DNA of 64,000 bases from Bipolaris cookei. Its lineage: Eukaryota > Ascomycota > Dothideomycetes > Pleosporales > Pleosporaceae. Under the pieces are notes generated by a model, which was not told the origin of the DNA, did not search any database, and saw only the letters and a program-made list of their open reading frames with translations. This document shows, one piece after another, positions 32,262-43,439 of this stretch. The position numbers and the translations under genes are program-made. Location: NCBI GenBank assembly GCA_002286855.1, contig NRSV01000037.1:1-64000 (forward strand), given 5' to 3'. Position 1 is the stretch's first letter. Each line of letters opens with the position of its first letter.

Positions 32262-35200
32262 ATGGGTTACATCAAACAAATCACCATCCAGGGCTTCAAA
32301 AGCTACAAGGAGCAGATGCAAATCGAGCCCTTCTCGCCCAACTGCAATGTTGTCGTCGGTCGCAATGGTTCCGGAAAGAGTAACTTCTTCGCCGCCGTCC
32401 GATTCGTTCTGGGCGATGACTACCACAATCTCGGTCGTGAAGAGCGTCAGGCGTTGCTGCATGAGGGTTCTGGTTCGGCCGTCATGTCTGCGTACGTCGA
32501 GGTTTGCTTCGACAACACAGAAGATCGCTTTCAGACCGGCAAACCCGAATTCTACCTGCGTCGAACAATTGGCGCCAAAAAAGACGAATACTCGGTCAAC
32601 CGCAAGAACGCCACCAAATCAGAGGTCATGCAGATTCTCGAATCTGCCGGTTTCTCGCGATCAAACCCTTACTACATCGTTCCTCAAGGCCGTGTAACAG
32701 CACTCACCAACATGAAGGACTCCGAGCGTCTCAAACTGCTCAAGGAAATCTCCGGATCCAACGTATATGAAGAGCGCCGTGCAAACAGCTTGAAGCTGCT
32801 CGCCGACACCGACAGCAAATGCGCCAACATTGACGGAGTTGTGGCAACCATCAATGAGCGCTTGGATGAACTAGAGGGTGAAAAAGAAGAGCTTGAGGCT
32901 TGGAGCCGAAATGACAAGGAACGTCGCTCTTTGATGTACACGCTCAAGTCACGCGAAGAAGCCGACCTCGATGCCTTGATTGAAAACATTGACCATCTCG
33001 AAAACCAGGGCCGTGAGATGAAAGAGACCAACGAAGCAGCCTTTGTGCAAACCGAAGCTGAAATCGTACAAATCGACATGGATATCAATAAGCGGAGAGG
33101 TGATCTAGACGTCTTGAGAGAAGACCGCGTGCAGTCTGAACAGGAGCGCAAATCAGCAACACTGGAAAAGGCCAAGATTGAGCTTGAACTCAAAGCATTG
33201 CAGGACAACCAGTCGGCCGCTCAGCGAACGAAAAGGTCACGCGACACGCAAGTCAAGTCACTTCAGCAGCAGATTCGAGCACGTGAGACTGAGCTCAAGC
33301 AACTTTTGCCTGAATACAACGCTAAGAAGGAAGAGGAGGAAGCTGTCAGGACACAGTTGTTGGAAGCTGAAGGTCAGCAGAAGCGACTAGAGGAGAAACA
33401 GGGCCGCACGGCTTTCTACACTACCAAAAAACAGCGAGATGAAGCCCTGCGTGCTCAAATAGAGCAGTCCAATAGCGACCTCAGCCGTCGCAAAGCTGTC
33501 CTTATGCAGATAAACGAGGAGATTGCCCAGCTTCAGAGCGACATTGAGCGCATCGAGAGTGAAATTACCACCCTCAGGTCCACCATCGAGAGTGAGGGAG
33601 ACGCCAGCGTTGGTCTTGCGGCCAAGGTAGAGCAGGCCAAAGACGCGTACAAAGCCATCCACGACGAACAGACAAATCTCTACAGAGAAGAGAATAGAGT
33701 CAACACCCAACTCACAAACGCCCTGGGAGAGCTTCGGAAAGCGGAGAGCACCTTCTCCCGCCTGCTTGATCATGGTACAAGTCGCGGTCTTGAGTCGCTT
33801 CGTCGATACCAGAAAGAAGGGGAACTCGAAGGTGTGCATGGAACTATTGCTGACCTGCTCGATGTTAGCAGTGACTATAGGGCCGTCACAGAAGCTGCAG
33901 CAGAGGGCGCTCTCTTCAATGTTGTCGTAGACAATGACGAAGTCTCGAGTAAACTCATCGACAGGCTCATCAAGGATAAGGGCGGACGTATCACTTTCAT
34001 TCCTCTCAACCGTATCAGGGCTCACGATATGAACCTCCCAGCAACTGGAGATATGCAACCATTGTTGCCAAAGCTGAAATATGACCAAAGATTTGAAGAG
34101 GCATTCAAACATGTCTTTGGCAAGATTGTCGTCTGTCCCGACCTGACTGCCTGCAAGAAGAACGCAAAGCAGTACAATGTTCGCGCATACACTCTCGACG
34201 GAGACAATGCCTCGCGCAAGGGTCAGTACCGTGGAGGTTACCACGATCCCACAAAATCCAAGATTCGTGCCTACCAAACACTCGCTGAGATGCGTACGCA
34301 ATACGATGAGCTGCAGCAGCGCAAACGTGACATTGCGACCGAATTCGAGCAGAAGCGCCAGCAACTTACTGCAGCTCTGAGCGAGGTTCGCCGACGCGAA
34401 CATGAGAAAGACAAGGGCGAGAACAGCTATGCGCCAATGAGGGAAGAACTGCGTGCTAAGCAGAGGTCTCTGAGAGATATCCAGGATACCTTGGCTAGGA
34501 AGCAGATGACTTCCTCGACACTTCAATCTGCCATCAATCAACTGGGCGCCCAACAGAGCGACTGGGAAGCTGAGATAGCTTCCAAGTTTGAGAAAGCATT
34601 GTCGAATGATGAGGAACAGATGCTGGCAACATTGCGAAGTACAGTGCAAGATTTGAAGCGACAATTTGCTCGGGTCAAGCAAGAGCGGACTACTCTAGAA
34701 ACCCGCAAGGTTGAAGCTGAGCTTGATCTGAACGAAAACTTGCAGCCAGAGCTCGACAACATCCAGGCACAACAAGGCGGTGCCGGTGGATCGACCAGCC
34801 AGTCTACACGGTTACGGGAGTGTGAACGCGCATTAGACGATATCAACCGGACTATTGCCAATCTCGATCAGCAGATACAAGAGACTGATGCTCAAATCGA
34901 AGATATTCGGGCACAACTGAGCGAGCTAGAGAATTCAAGAAACGAAAAGGAGGCCAACAACCGCCAGCTTGCAAAGATGATGGCCAAGCAAGAGCATGCA
35001 ATGTCTAAGAAGGATTCAGATCGCAGTCGCCTCACGGATCGACTAGCCGAAGTGAAGCGGGATATCAGGGATTTGGGTACTCTGCCGGAAGACGTCAATC
35101 GGAAATACACAAAATGGGACACCATGAAGGTAAGCTGGCATGGACTCATGATACGAGTATCGTTTCATCTACTAACATATCCAAGGTCACTAAGGAGCTC

Positions 35201-35965
35201 ACCAAAGTCAACCAAGCCCTCAAGAGCTTCGCCCACGTCAACAAGAAAGCATTCGAACAGTATGAAAACTTCACCCGCCAACGCCGCACCCTGACCGAAC
35301 GCCGCGCCGAACTCGACACATCGCGCAAGTCAATCGAGAACCTCATCGACGTGCTCGACCAGCGCAAAGACGAAGCCATCGCACGTACCTTCAAGCAAGT
35401 CGCCGCCGCTTTTGGCGAAGTTTTCCAGCAACTCGTCCCCATCGGCCGCGGCCGCCTAATTATCAACCGCAAATCCGACCGCGACGCCCGGGGCAATGTG
35501 TCCGACGACGATGATGACGATGATGACGACGAGCAGCCGCGCAGCAAGAAGAGCAAAGTCGAAGAATACACGGGCGTCAGCATCGCCGTATCCTTCAACA
35601 GCAAGCACGACGAGCAGCAAAAAATCGGCCAGTTATCCGGTGGCCAAAAGTCGCTCTGCGCCCTTGCCCTCATCTTCGCCATCCAAAAATGCGATCCTGC
35701 GCCTTTTTACCTCTTTGATGAAATCGACGCCAATCTCGATGCCCAGTACCGTACTGCTGTCGCGCAGATGCTGCAGCGGCTGAGTGGGCATGGCGGCAAA
35801 AAGGGAGATGGAGGCGGTCAGTTCATTTGTACCACGTTTAGGCCTGAGATGGTGCATGTGGCAGATCGGTGCTACGGTGTTAGTTATTCGAATAAGACGA
35901 GTAGTATTGATGTTGTAGAGAGGGAGGCTGCGCTGGAGTTTGTTGAGGGGATGCAGAAGACGTAG
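32262..35965 (+). CDS. SMC3: Cohesin subunit SMC3
   Basis: SMC3 pairs with SMC1 to form the cohesin ring that holds sister chromatids. Exons 32262-35129 and 35186-35965 give 1215 residues; the 56-nt intron has a perfect CTACTAAC branch point. The N-terminal head has MGYIKQITIQGFKSYK and Walker A GRNGSGKS (33-40). Lys106-Lys107 in GAKKDEYSVN correspond to the acetylated lysine pair that locks cohesion. Long coiled coils flank a central hinge (about residues 510-660). The C-terminal head has LSGGQKSLCALAL (signature) and FYLFDEIDANLD (Walker B). A run of nine Asp inside SDDDDDDDDDEQPRSKK lies before the signature motif. Length and motif order are typical, and nothing appears damaged. Confidence 0.96.
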
Positions 35966-38944
35966 TGGGTTACGATTTGTGTCTTTGGGAAATGAGGGAT
36001 GAGGGTTTGGGGGGGGGAAGGATGCTCAATGGAGGGAATTAGAGTTGTGGAAATATGGTCTGGCGTATTGTCCATGTTTGCTTGCTTGCCTTGAGTAGCT
36101 ATCACGACGCATCTCAGTTTTTGTACTCTCCAACCAAAGGTCACGGAATTATAGTTAGTAATTTCATCTTTCGTCCATCTTTCTCCCTGGCCTTTCGGAC
36201 CTGTCGGATACTCTTGTTGCAGCATCGTCTTCTCATTCAAATTTGCAATTCACGGTCGTGAGTCTTGCAACAACAAATTTGTAGTCTCGCCCTTGGCTTC
36301 CACATGCTAGAGGAGTGCTGAGGGAAACATTTTACTAGACAAGATCTCAATCATTCAACTCTTTTTTCTTACTTCCTTTGGCCCGCTTCTGGGCCCTCGG
36401 TCCAGATGTAATCGTACGACCAACAGGGCCCTCGCTTTCTCTGTATTTTTTTTATATTCTTTTCGCTTTCTTTCCCTTCGCGACTTTCATTAAGTGCCGT
36501 GTCGTGGGGCTATCTTTGCAAGCAGAGAGTGGGTAGTTTTGCTTTGCGACGAGTGGATCCTGTAAGATTACACAATGAGTGGAGATCGGGTTTGCCGCTG
36601 TGCATCGTTCGGTGAGACCGTCTCCGTAATATGGGTGGTAGTGTGGCTATTGGGGCCAGCAGAGGAGAAAGATAACTTGAGGATCGGTGATTAGTAGGGT
36701 GCATCGCGAAGAGCTTGGGGAACTAGGCTGCATTGGGCTTGGTGGTATATGTCATGGAGGAGGCCAATTGGGTACCCGGATCCCTTGGCCCATCAGGCGG
36801 CGGTACTTGGCTTGACTACCCATTAGCCCCGTGTCTACCATTGCGATGTTGTGATACTAAGTACGGGCTTGAGGGATTTTGCTTACCAGCATTGTGCTAG
36901 ATGCGTTGTCTGCTTTTCCGATGCTCGATTGTTCATGTAGTGTTGCCTGCTAATGCAGGTGCACTGATAACAGACGTGGACCAGGTGTTCCGATGCTCAA
37001 AGTGTACAGTGGCCAGGTTGTCGTGAGTGTAGTACTATAAGAAACAGAGGCATTGCTATGCGCGTGCGTATAAACCCAAATCTGATTCATATACAGGTGT
37101 TTCGAGGCTTCCAAAATAGTTGCATACCAGTCCGTCAAGTTCAGGACGGATGTTTTTGAATCGGGGTTCTACTACATTGTGTAGGATACAAGTAGGACCA
37201 AACACTCGTGCCACAGTGATTCAATCCTGGTCTTGATCATGATGCAGTCCGCAAAATGACAAGGTTGATATTTTCACAATCTCTTCTCTGGCGCCGATAA
37301 ATGGTTCAGCTCTCTTTGGAAGATCGTAAGTCGGTCCTACTCTAATGATTCTGCTAGAATCTCTTTATACCCGAATCAATACTGCCTTTCCATTAACAGT
37401 CAGGTAAATGTATGCTGGCTGAATTCGTCCACGGTAGGAGATGTGGAATAATATACAACGTAAACATTGCCTTGATTTGGCTACTGAGTTATTCCCATAG
37501 CGCCATAGCTTGATCAGTTCTTTAGCCTCTGCTCTTGCTCTTTGATGTGAGATACGCTTAAAAAACCCTCTACGGAGCAAAGTACCTTGATCAGGGCGGA
37601 CCACTGGGAGATGCGCAGCGAAACCAGGTCAACAGGATACGTTCAGGACTAGGCAGGCTAAAAGATGATCTTGGTTAATAGGTTTGGCTAGCGCTTCCGC
37701 TTGCCATGTTTTGCGATGCTCTTGATACCCCTATCAATGGGCCGACCCTATGGTAGTTCGGAACATTTCCGAGCGGTCCGAATGTATATGTATGTACATA
37801 TGAGGCATTGTGATAGCGTTGCGTCGTATGTAATATGTTCCATTCGGCAAGTTATGCACTCCATCATTCTTGCGAACACGTGTCGATTGTGGGCGAAGTG
37901 GCCTTAGCAAATGCGCTGCATGGGGAGAAGAACGGCAGGATTTGGTGGTGAGAAGATGGGATATCCAGCCCTGTGCATACACGCTAGCTTCTTAGGGCGA
38001 GCCAGTAAGTGTTTCCTCCCTGGGCAGACTGCATACTCGGTGGGCCAGACCACCTGGTCAGTGGGAAAAGCTTCTAAAGACATTGAGAAAACAAAAAATA
38101 CGGTTCTACTATGGAGCCTAGATCAAACCTGCAGGTACTTGGTGTTTGTACGACAGAAGAAGCCGTACTATGGCAGGTACACCAAATATGACGTATATGC
38201 ATGGCGCATAGCAAAATCACCATCATGCCATGTCTTCTAATAACTTACAAATAATTCTAAATGTCTTCAAATACTCGCGCATGCCTCAATACTGTGTGCG
38301 GTTTTATCTCCTTCCCGCGAAGTAACATGCCTGGGTGGGGAATGGGGCGTGGCAACCGTTTTTCGCTGGTGACGTTTGTTGGCCTCTGCGATCGCGATCC
38401 CAACGGAACAAAACCGGATCAAAGACTGCAGGCTATCCGTGTGAGAAGCAGTTGCTGATTCCAAGCTGAATTAGGTCGGTATGAAATTCCCTATGCATAT
38501 TAATTATGTTTTTTCAGAAAAAACTAGCTCACAGTCGCTGGGCGTAACTGATTGGATAACCCAGAACCGGGATTGCTTCCCGCCTATCATATTTCTCAAA
38601 AACAAGACACCCTCTTTACCTCTTCAGCAGTAACGGAGCAACTACTGTCGGACAACAGCCCTCTCCAGGAAGCTCACTGTATACCTGGAGCTGTATGCAT
38701 ACCTATCGCAGATAAAATTGCGCGGTCTGCCCTCCCCATCCTAGTCCGTCCTTGGGCTGGTATACCTCGTATCTATCTTTGCACACCCATCCTCTCTCAC
38801 ACGTCTATCTTCTTCGACCATCCATCTCCCCTCGCGCGTCCCACGAAATCCGAAACAACCTAGGCACCCAGACGGCAATACGTGAGCTCCATCTGAACTA
38901 GTAGTGCTCTCTTTAGCGTGCTTTGATGCCTGCCAGCTTCCGTG
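35966..38944. other. 3-kb intergenic region, no recognised gene
   Basis: The region between SMC3 and the zinc-cluster gene has no ORF with recognisable domains. A minus frame of 79 codons at 37365-37604 (MVRPDQGTLLRRGFFKRI...) is basic and could be a transposon scrap. G9 at about 36009-36017 and a near-palindrome around 38040-38064 were noted. The last 400 bp probably hold the promoter and leader of the regulator. Confidence 0.45.
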
Positions 38945-41900
38945 ATGCAAGGAAACCCATATCAATCATCCAGTCCTGAACATGGCAGGAAGGTCGCAAT
39001 ACCAAAGCTACCACCTCGCCCTGATAAGAGAAAGCAGAAAAAGGTTGATAAAGAAGATCGGGTGTCAGTAACAACTACCCAAAGGCAATCAATAGACTGA
39101 CATATTTCTGTAGAGCCAGAGCATGCAAAGCCTGCCGTAAACGAAGCACGTCAATCTCTTCTTGGAATTGACTCATCCAGCTAATGCTGAATAGAAGTCC
39201 GATGTTCAGGTGAGACGCCGCGTTGCGCCACTTGCGAACGAGCCGGTTCAGTCTGTGTCTATGACTCTGCACGGCGTGATCGACTGGGAGAGTGTGTTTC
39301 CAAGACACCATCGTCATGTAATTTCGCGCTGACTCTTCAGGGCAATTCGGCTGAACCAGGACCTTGTCAACCTCCTGAGAGCACTGGAAGGACGCGTCGG
39401 CGATGCAGATAAGAAAACCATCAACGAAGTATTACAGAATGTACGTTTACCATGCGCATTTGCCATGTGGCGCCATATATCCTGTTAATCATTGGTCTTT
39501 TATAGGTAGAAGACGACCTGGTCTCCTTAGATTCCGTTCAATTAGGCAAGACGCTGGGGAAAAGATCACATGAACAGTCCTCAGGGGAAAAGGAACCAGA
39601 AACCACTAACCATGGAGAGGCTTTCGTTACCGCATCAGTTGGTTCGAATGAAGATCTTGATTTCCTGGACGAAGATTTGATGCGCAACCGCGAAGCGAGA
39701 GAAACCGGCTATATAGGCCAAAACTCTGAGGTACAATGGCTGCGAAGCGTTCAACGCCAAGCTGAACGTGGACGTACAAATCCCGAAGGCCAAAGACACG
39801 GTCCTCCCGGCTCAAGTCCGAAAGCTGTCAATGAACGAGTCGAGGCTTTGCATGAGCGAAGACAGAATACTATGCAAGGTTCCATGCAACACACAACCGA
39901 TGCAACCTTCTATTTGGATAGCGACGACATTGAGATCGATATAGCTGTCGATCCTTACGAAATGCCGGAACCAGGAATTGCCGAGAACCTCTTCAACTGC
40001 TATCTCAAAACCGTGCACAGTACTTTTCCACTCATTCCGGTCAATTTCGAGGATCAGTTTCGCCGCTACATACAATCTGCAAAACAAAAACGCCAATACG
40101 AGATCCCTCCAAAATGGCGCATCACCATGAATCTTCTCTTTGCAATCGGAGCGAAATACTCTCAACTCATCGGAGCTCCCTGGAGAGGAGATGAAAGAGA
40201 CCATTTGATCTACATGACTCGTGCAGTGCATCTTCTACGTCTAGGTGATCCCATTGTGTTTATTGCAGCACCTACCATAGATAGGGTTCAGGCTGTAAGC
40301 GACCTGTATTTTATCATCCATAATGGCAGCTAACTTTTCAACCTACAGACTGGTGCCCTCGCATTTTACTTCCTTGCAATCGGCCATGTTAGTAGGGCTT
40401 GGATCATGATCGGAGTTTCTATCAGACTGGCCTTGGCTCTCGGCCTTCATCTACGCAACGAGAATACAGCACTAGATGACTCTAAGAAAGAGCCACTAGT
40501 GAGGACATGGTGGTGTCTGCACGCTATCGAATGTCTTGTGTCATCCATCACGGGCCGTCCCCCAGTTATTGGACATGAGGACTGTACCGTATCTATACCA
40601 AAATCCAATCCAAGGCCGTCAAATCCAGATTACAGTTCATCTAGACAAACTTCCCGCGTCCGTACAAGCTATGAGCCACCACAATCAAGCGCAGGGAGTA
40701 GTACCTCTCAGTCCGATAGAGGTACTGATGACAGTAGTTATTTGGTTGCATACATCAATTTGAATCTCATCTCACAAAAGGTTCTTCTCAGTTTGTATTC
40801 CCCGCGGACTGCAGCTCGATCCTGGGAGGTACGTCCAGAGCCGTACTGCTTGACTGCTCTTTTTCACATGTAGCTATCTCTTGGCTTTGCTAACGACTAT
40901 GATTTACAGTACATTCAGACTAGAATCACGGAGCTTCTCAACGAATTGGATGATTGGGCCAAGATAGCTTTACCGTTTGATGATCTTCATGCAAGTAGCT
41001 GGGCCCAGCAACCCGACGTCGATCACGAACGCTACTTGTTCAGGATTTATTATTGGAGCACGAGGATCCTCATCACACGACCTTGTCTCTGTAGAATCGA
41101 GCGACGAATAAAATCCGAGAGCAGTCAGTCAGCCACTTTCAACGCAAAAACAGCCGAGCTATGTGTTCATGCGGCCGAACAAATAACATCATTGTTTCCT
41201 GACCAACCAGACACGACTTTCATTTACTCCCGGGGCCCATGGTGGGATATAGTTCATATCAGTAAGTTTTGTAGACCCAACCAATTACGAAACTTACTGA
41301 TAATTATTACAAAAAGTCATGCAGAGCATGGCTGTGCTTTTGCTAGAGATGTCTTACGAGGGCCAGAATTTGAAGGATGACAAAGAAAACATCATGAAAT
41401 GTATCAAGAAGTTGATGAGTTGGCTCCGTGCTTTGCGAGTCAACGACCCTGTCGCCTCTCGGGCCCATGGTGTGGTTTACAAGATCTTAAACACATGTGC
41501 TCCTAGTTTAAGAGAACAGGTCAAGGAGCTTACGGAGGATGATGACGGTCAGCCTTCGCAATCTAGGACATGGGAGCGCTCCCAAGATTTCACCAGTCCA
41601 CCGCAACAAGCGTCCTGTGATACATCAAGCGAACCTATCTATCCTGCAGTGTCTTCACAGACTTTCCAGCCATTCCTCTCGGAGCAGTTCCCGGACCCTA
41701 TCTATCCTTACCCTATCGAGTACGACCAGTCTATGGCCTTTTCATTCGGAAACCCTTTCACGACTACCTTTGATCAGGGACCCCCTATCCTCGACATGCA
41801 GAATCTTTGGTGGCAATCAGCATCGTCTGCCAATATGAGTCTAGACCCTTCGGAGTTGGTCACGCCTTATCAACAGCAGCCGCAGCAACCGCAGCAACCA

Positions 41901-41984
41901 CAACAGCAGATGCACGGCCATATTGATCAAGGTATGCAGCAGCCAGATAGAGATGACGACCTCGACTATGCGCCACAACAGTAA
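38945..41984 (+). CDS. C6 zinc-cluster transcription factor (fungal-specific TF domain)
   Basis: Eight exons were joined: 38945-39063, 39114-39145, 39195-39291, 39341-39440, 39506-40294, 40349-40828, 40910-41261 and 41317-41984. They sum to 2637 nt (878 residues) in one frame. The zinc cluster CKACRKRK-VRCSGETPRCATC-ERAGSVC (spacing 2-6-6-2-6) is at about residues 44-70 and is split by an intron within its lysine codon. It is followed by a basic linker and a short coiled coil (LNQDLVNLLRALEGRV). The middle is the fungal-specific transcription factor domain (NLFNCYLKTVHSTFPLIP; AFYFLAIGHVSRAWIMIGVS; WWCLHAIECLVSSITGRPP). The C-terminus is Gln/Pro-rich. The intron at 39146-39194 appears to start with GC instead of GT. 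The target pathway is unknown; no metabolic cluster adjoins it. Confidence 0.85.
39146..39194 (+). other. Probable GC-AG intron
   Basis: The zinc-cluster frame can only be kept by splitting after CGT AAA CGA A and resuming at AA GTC CGA TGT. The removed 49 nt begin GCACGT and end GCTAATGCTGAATAG, with a branch-like GCTAAT. No GT donor in the right phase exists nearby. A sequence error or small deletion is the alternative. Confidence 0.6.
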
Positions 41985-43106
41985 CAACAAAAGGGCTGAT
42001 GGTCAGGCTATCCATAGATTTTAGCTATTATATCAGCCTTTCAGATTTCACTAATTTGCACCCCTGTCTACATTTAGTTTTACATTAATCTTCACTGATA
42101 CTTCTGTTTTCTGGGTTGAGGGCGGCCAAGCAACAAACAAGGAAGGGACGGTTTCAATCTGAGGCTGGATAGCTACGAAAGGCATTCTCGATGATCAAAT
42201 TTGCACATTCGATACACGCAAGAGTCTTACTACTACTACTACAAATATTTATTTATGGGCTGAGATGGTATGTTATATTGAAACCAAGGGTTGAAATCTT
42301 CTTTGTCCGTCTGAGTCAAGTTTACGACATAAATCTTGTAGGTTGGCAAATATCCTGAACATTTTTCTTCGTACTTGTTTGTCATAGATTTAATCCAGGT
42401 TAATTACAGTGCGTGAATGAGTGGCTTTATTCACTGGTTTTCGCTTTAGGTAACGAGAGACATTGCGTTGGCATTCTGACATGGCGTCCAGTCAGGATGC
42501 ATTCCCACACGCATTCACCCGGTCGTCCATATGAAAAGACCGTCTGCTAAAAGAAAAGAAAGGTAGAAAATTCTGTGTACAAAGCGCTTTTAGCATTTCA
42601 CTAAATTCAGAAATAATCAAGTACATATACGTTAAATTTGTTAATAATCGGCGACATCAAAAGCGCCTGGTTTGAGTATTGAAAGTTACAAGCAATACTT
42701 TGGCCTCGAGCGAGAGACCTGTTGTCGCCACTTCGGCACCGTGTTTCAACTAACGCGCCCTACCAATTGCCAAGCCAATTTACCTCTTCGTAGCAAAAAA
42801 TCAATACACCTTCCCATCGCATACTCATCAGAATCTCTCTACCGACAACTTGAATCTGCCCAGCTCCAACTAACCGAGCCGCAGAATCCAGAACCAACCC
42901 AAATTTCCCCCAATTGCTCAACGCTAGTATTAACGCAACAAAAAGTTTCGCACCCAGCGGGTCCAGAGTGCAGACGGCGCACACACCAAATTCTGTATCA
43001 GCCAACTCAACTTCGCCCTTCATTTTCCCAAAACTTTTTTATAGAGAATATACAAGCATGTACTGTCCAATCTTCCATCGAATCAACTTCAACAAAAGCA
43101 ACGATC
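41985..43106. other. Intergenic before the tRNA
   Basis: 1.1 kb of AT-rich DNA with an ACT microsatellite near 42229-42242. Small frames at 42672-43121 show no known features and overlap the tRNA. Confidence 0.5.
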
Positions 43107-43178
43107 GGGCTTGTGGTTTAGTGGTATAATACTCCCTTAGCATGGGAGTGGTCCGGGGTTCGATTCCCCGCGAGTCCA
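43107..43178 (+). tRNA. tRNA-Ala (anticodon AGC)
   Basis: The 72-nt gene folds into a cloverleaf. The acceptor stem is 43107-43113 with 43171-43177. The anticodon stem CTCCC (43132-43136) pairs with GGGAG (43144-43148), with loop TTAGCAT and anticodon AGC at 43139-43141. The T stem CGGGG/CCCCG encloses TTCGATT. The acceptor stem has the G3-U70 wobble pair that identifies alanine tRNAs, and the discriminator base is A. CCA is not encoded, as usual in eukaryotes, and no intron is present. Box A-like TGGTTTAGTGG and box B GGTTCGATTCC are intact. Confidence 0.96.
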
Positions 43179-43180
43179 TC

Positions 43181-43187
43181 TTTTTTT
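43181..43187 (+). terminator. RNA polymerase III terminator of the tRNA
   Basis: A run of seven T begins two bases after the tRNA discriminator base, the standard Pol III stop. Confidence 0.9.
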
Positions 43188-43439
43188 GCTGATATCTTGT
43201 CCGTAAATCTCTTGGAATTGCAGGGGCAGGATGGATGTCTTTTTGGCGCTCCTGGATGGGCGGCGTTGGGGTGGGAATTGTTGATACCCACACTAGATTT
43301 TTGGACGGGAGACGAGAATGTATTGTGTTTTTTTGGAGGCAACAATGAATCAAGGCAGGGGGAATGAAGATGATGTGATCGATACACAGCATTAAAAATG
43401 GGCGTAGTCATCAATCATGCTCTATTCTCCATACCCAAT

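Noticed and set aside
33387..34682. 431-codon antisense frame inside SMC3
   Set aside because: It mirrors the strongly biased SMC3 coding strand, has no domain, and no sign of its own start context.
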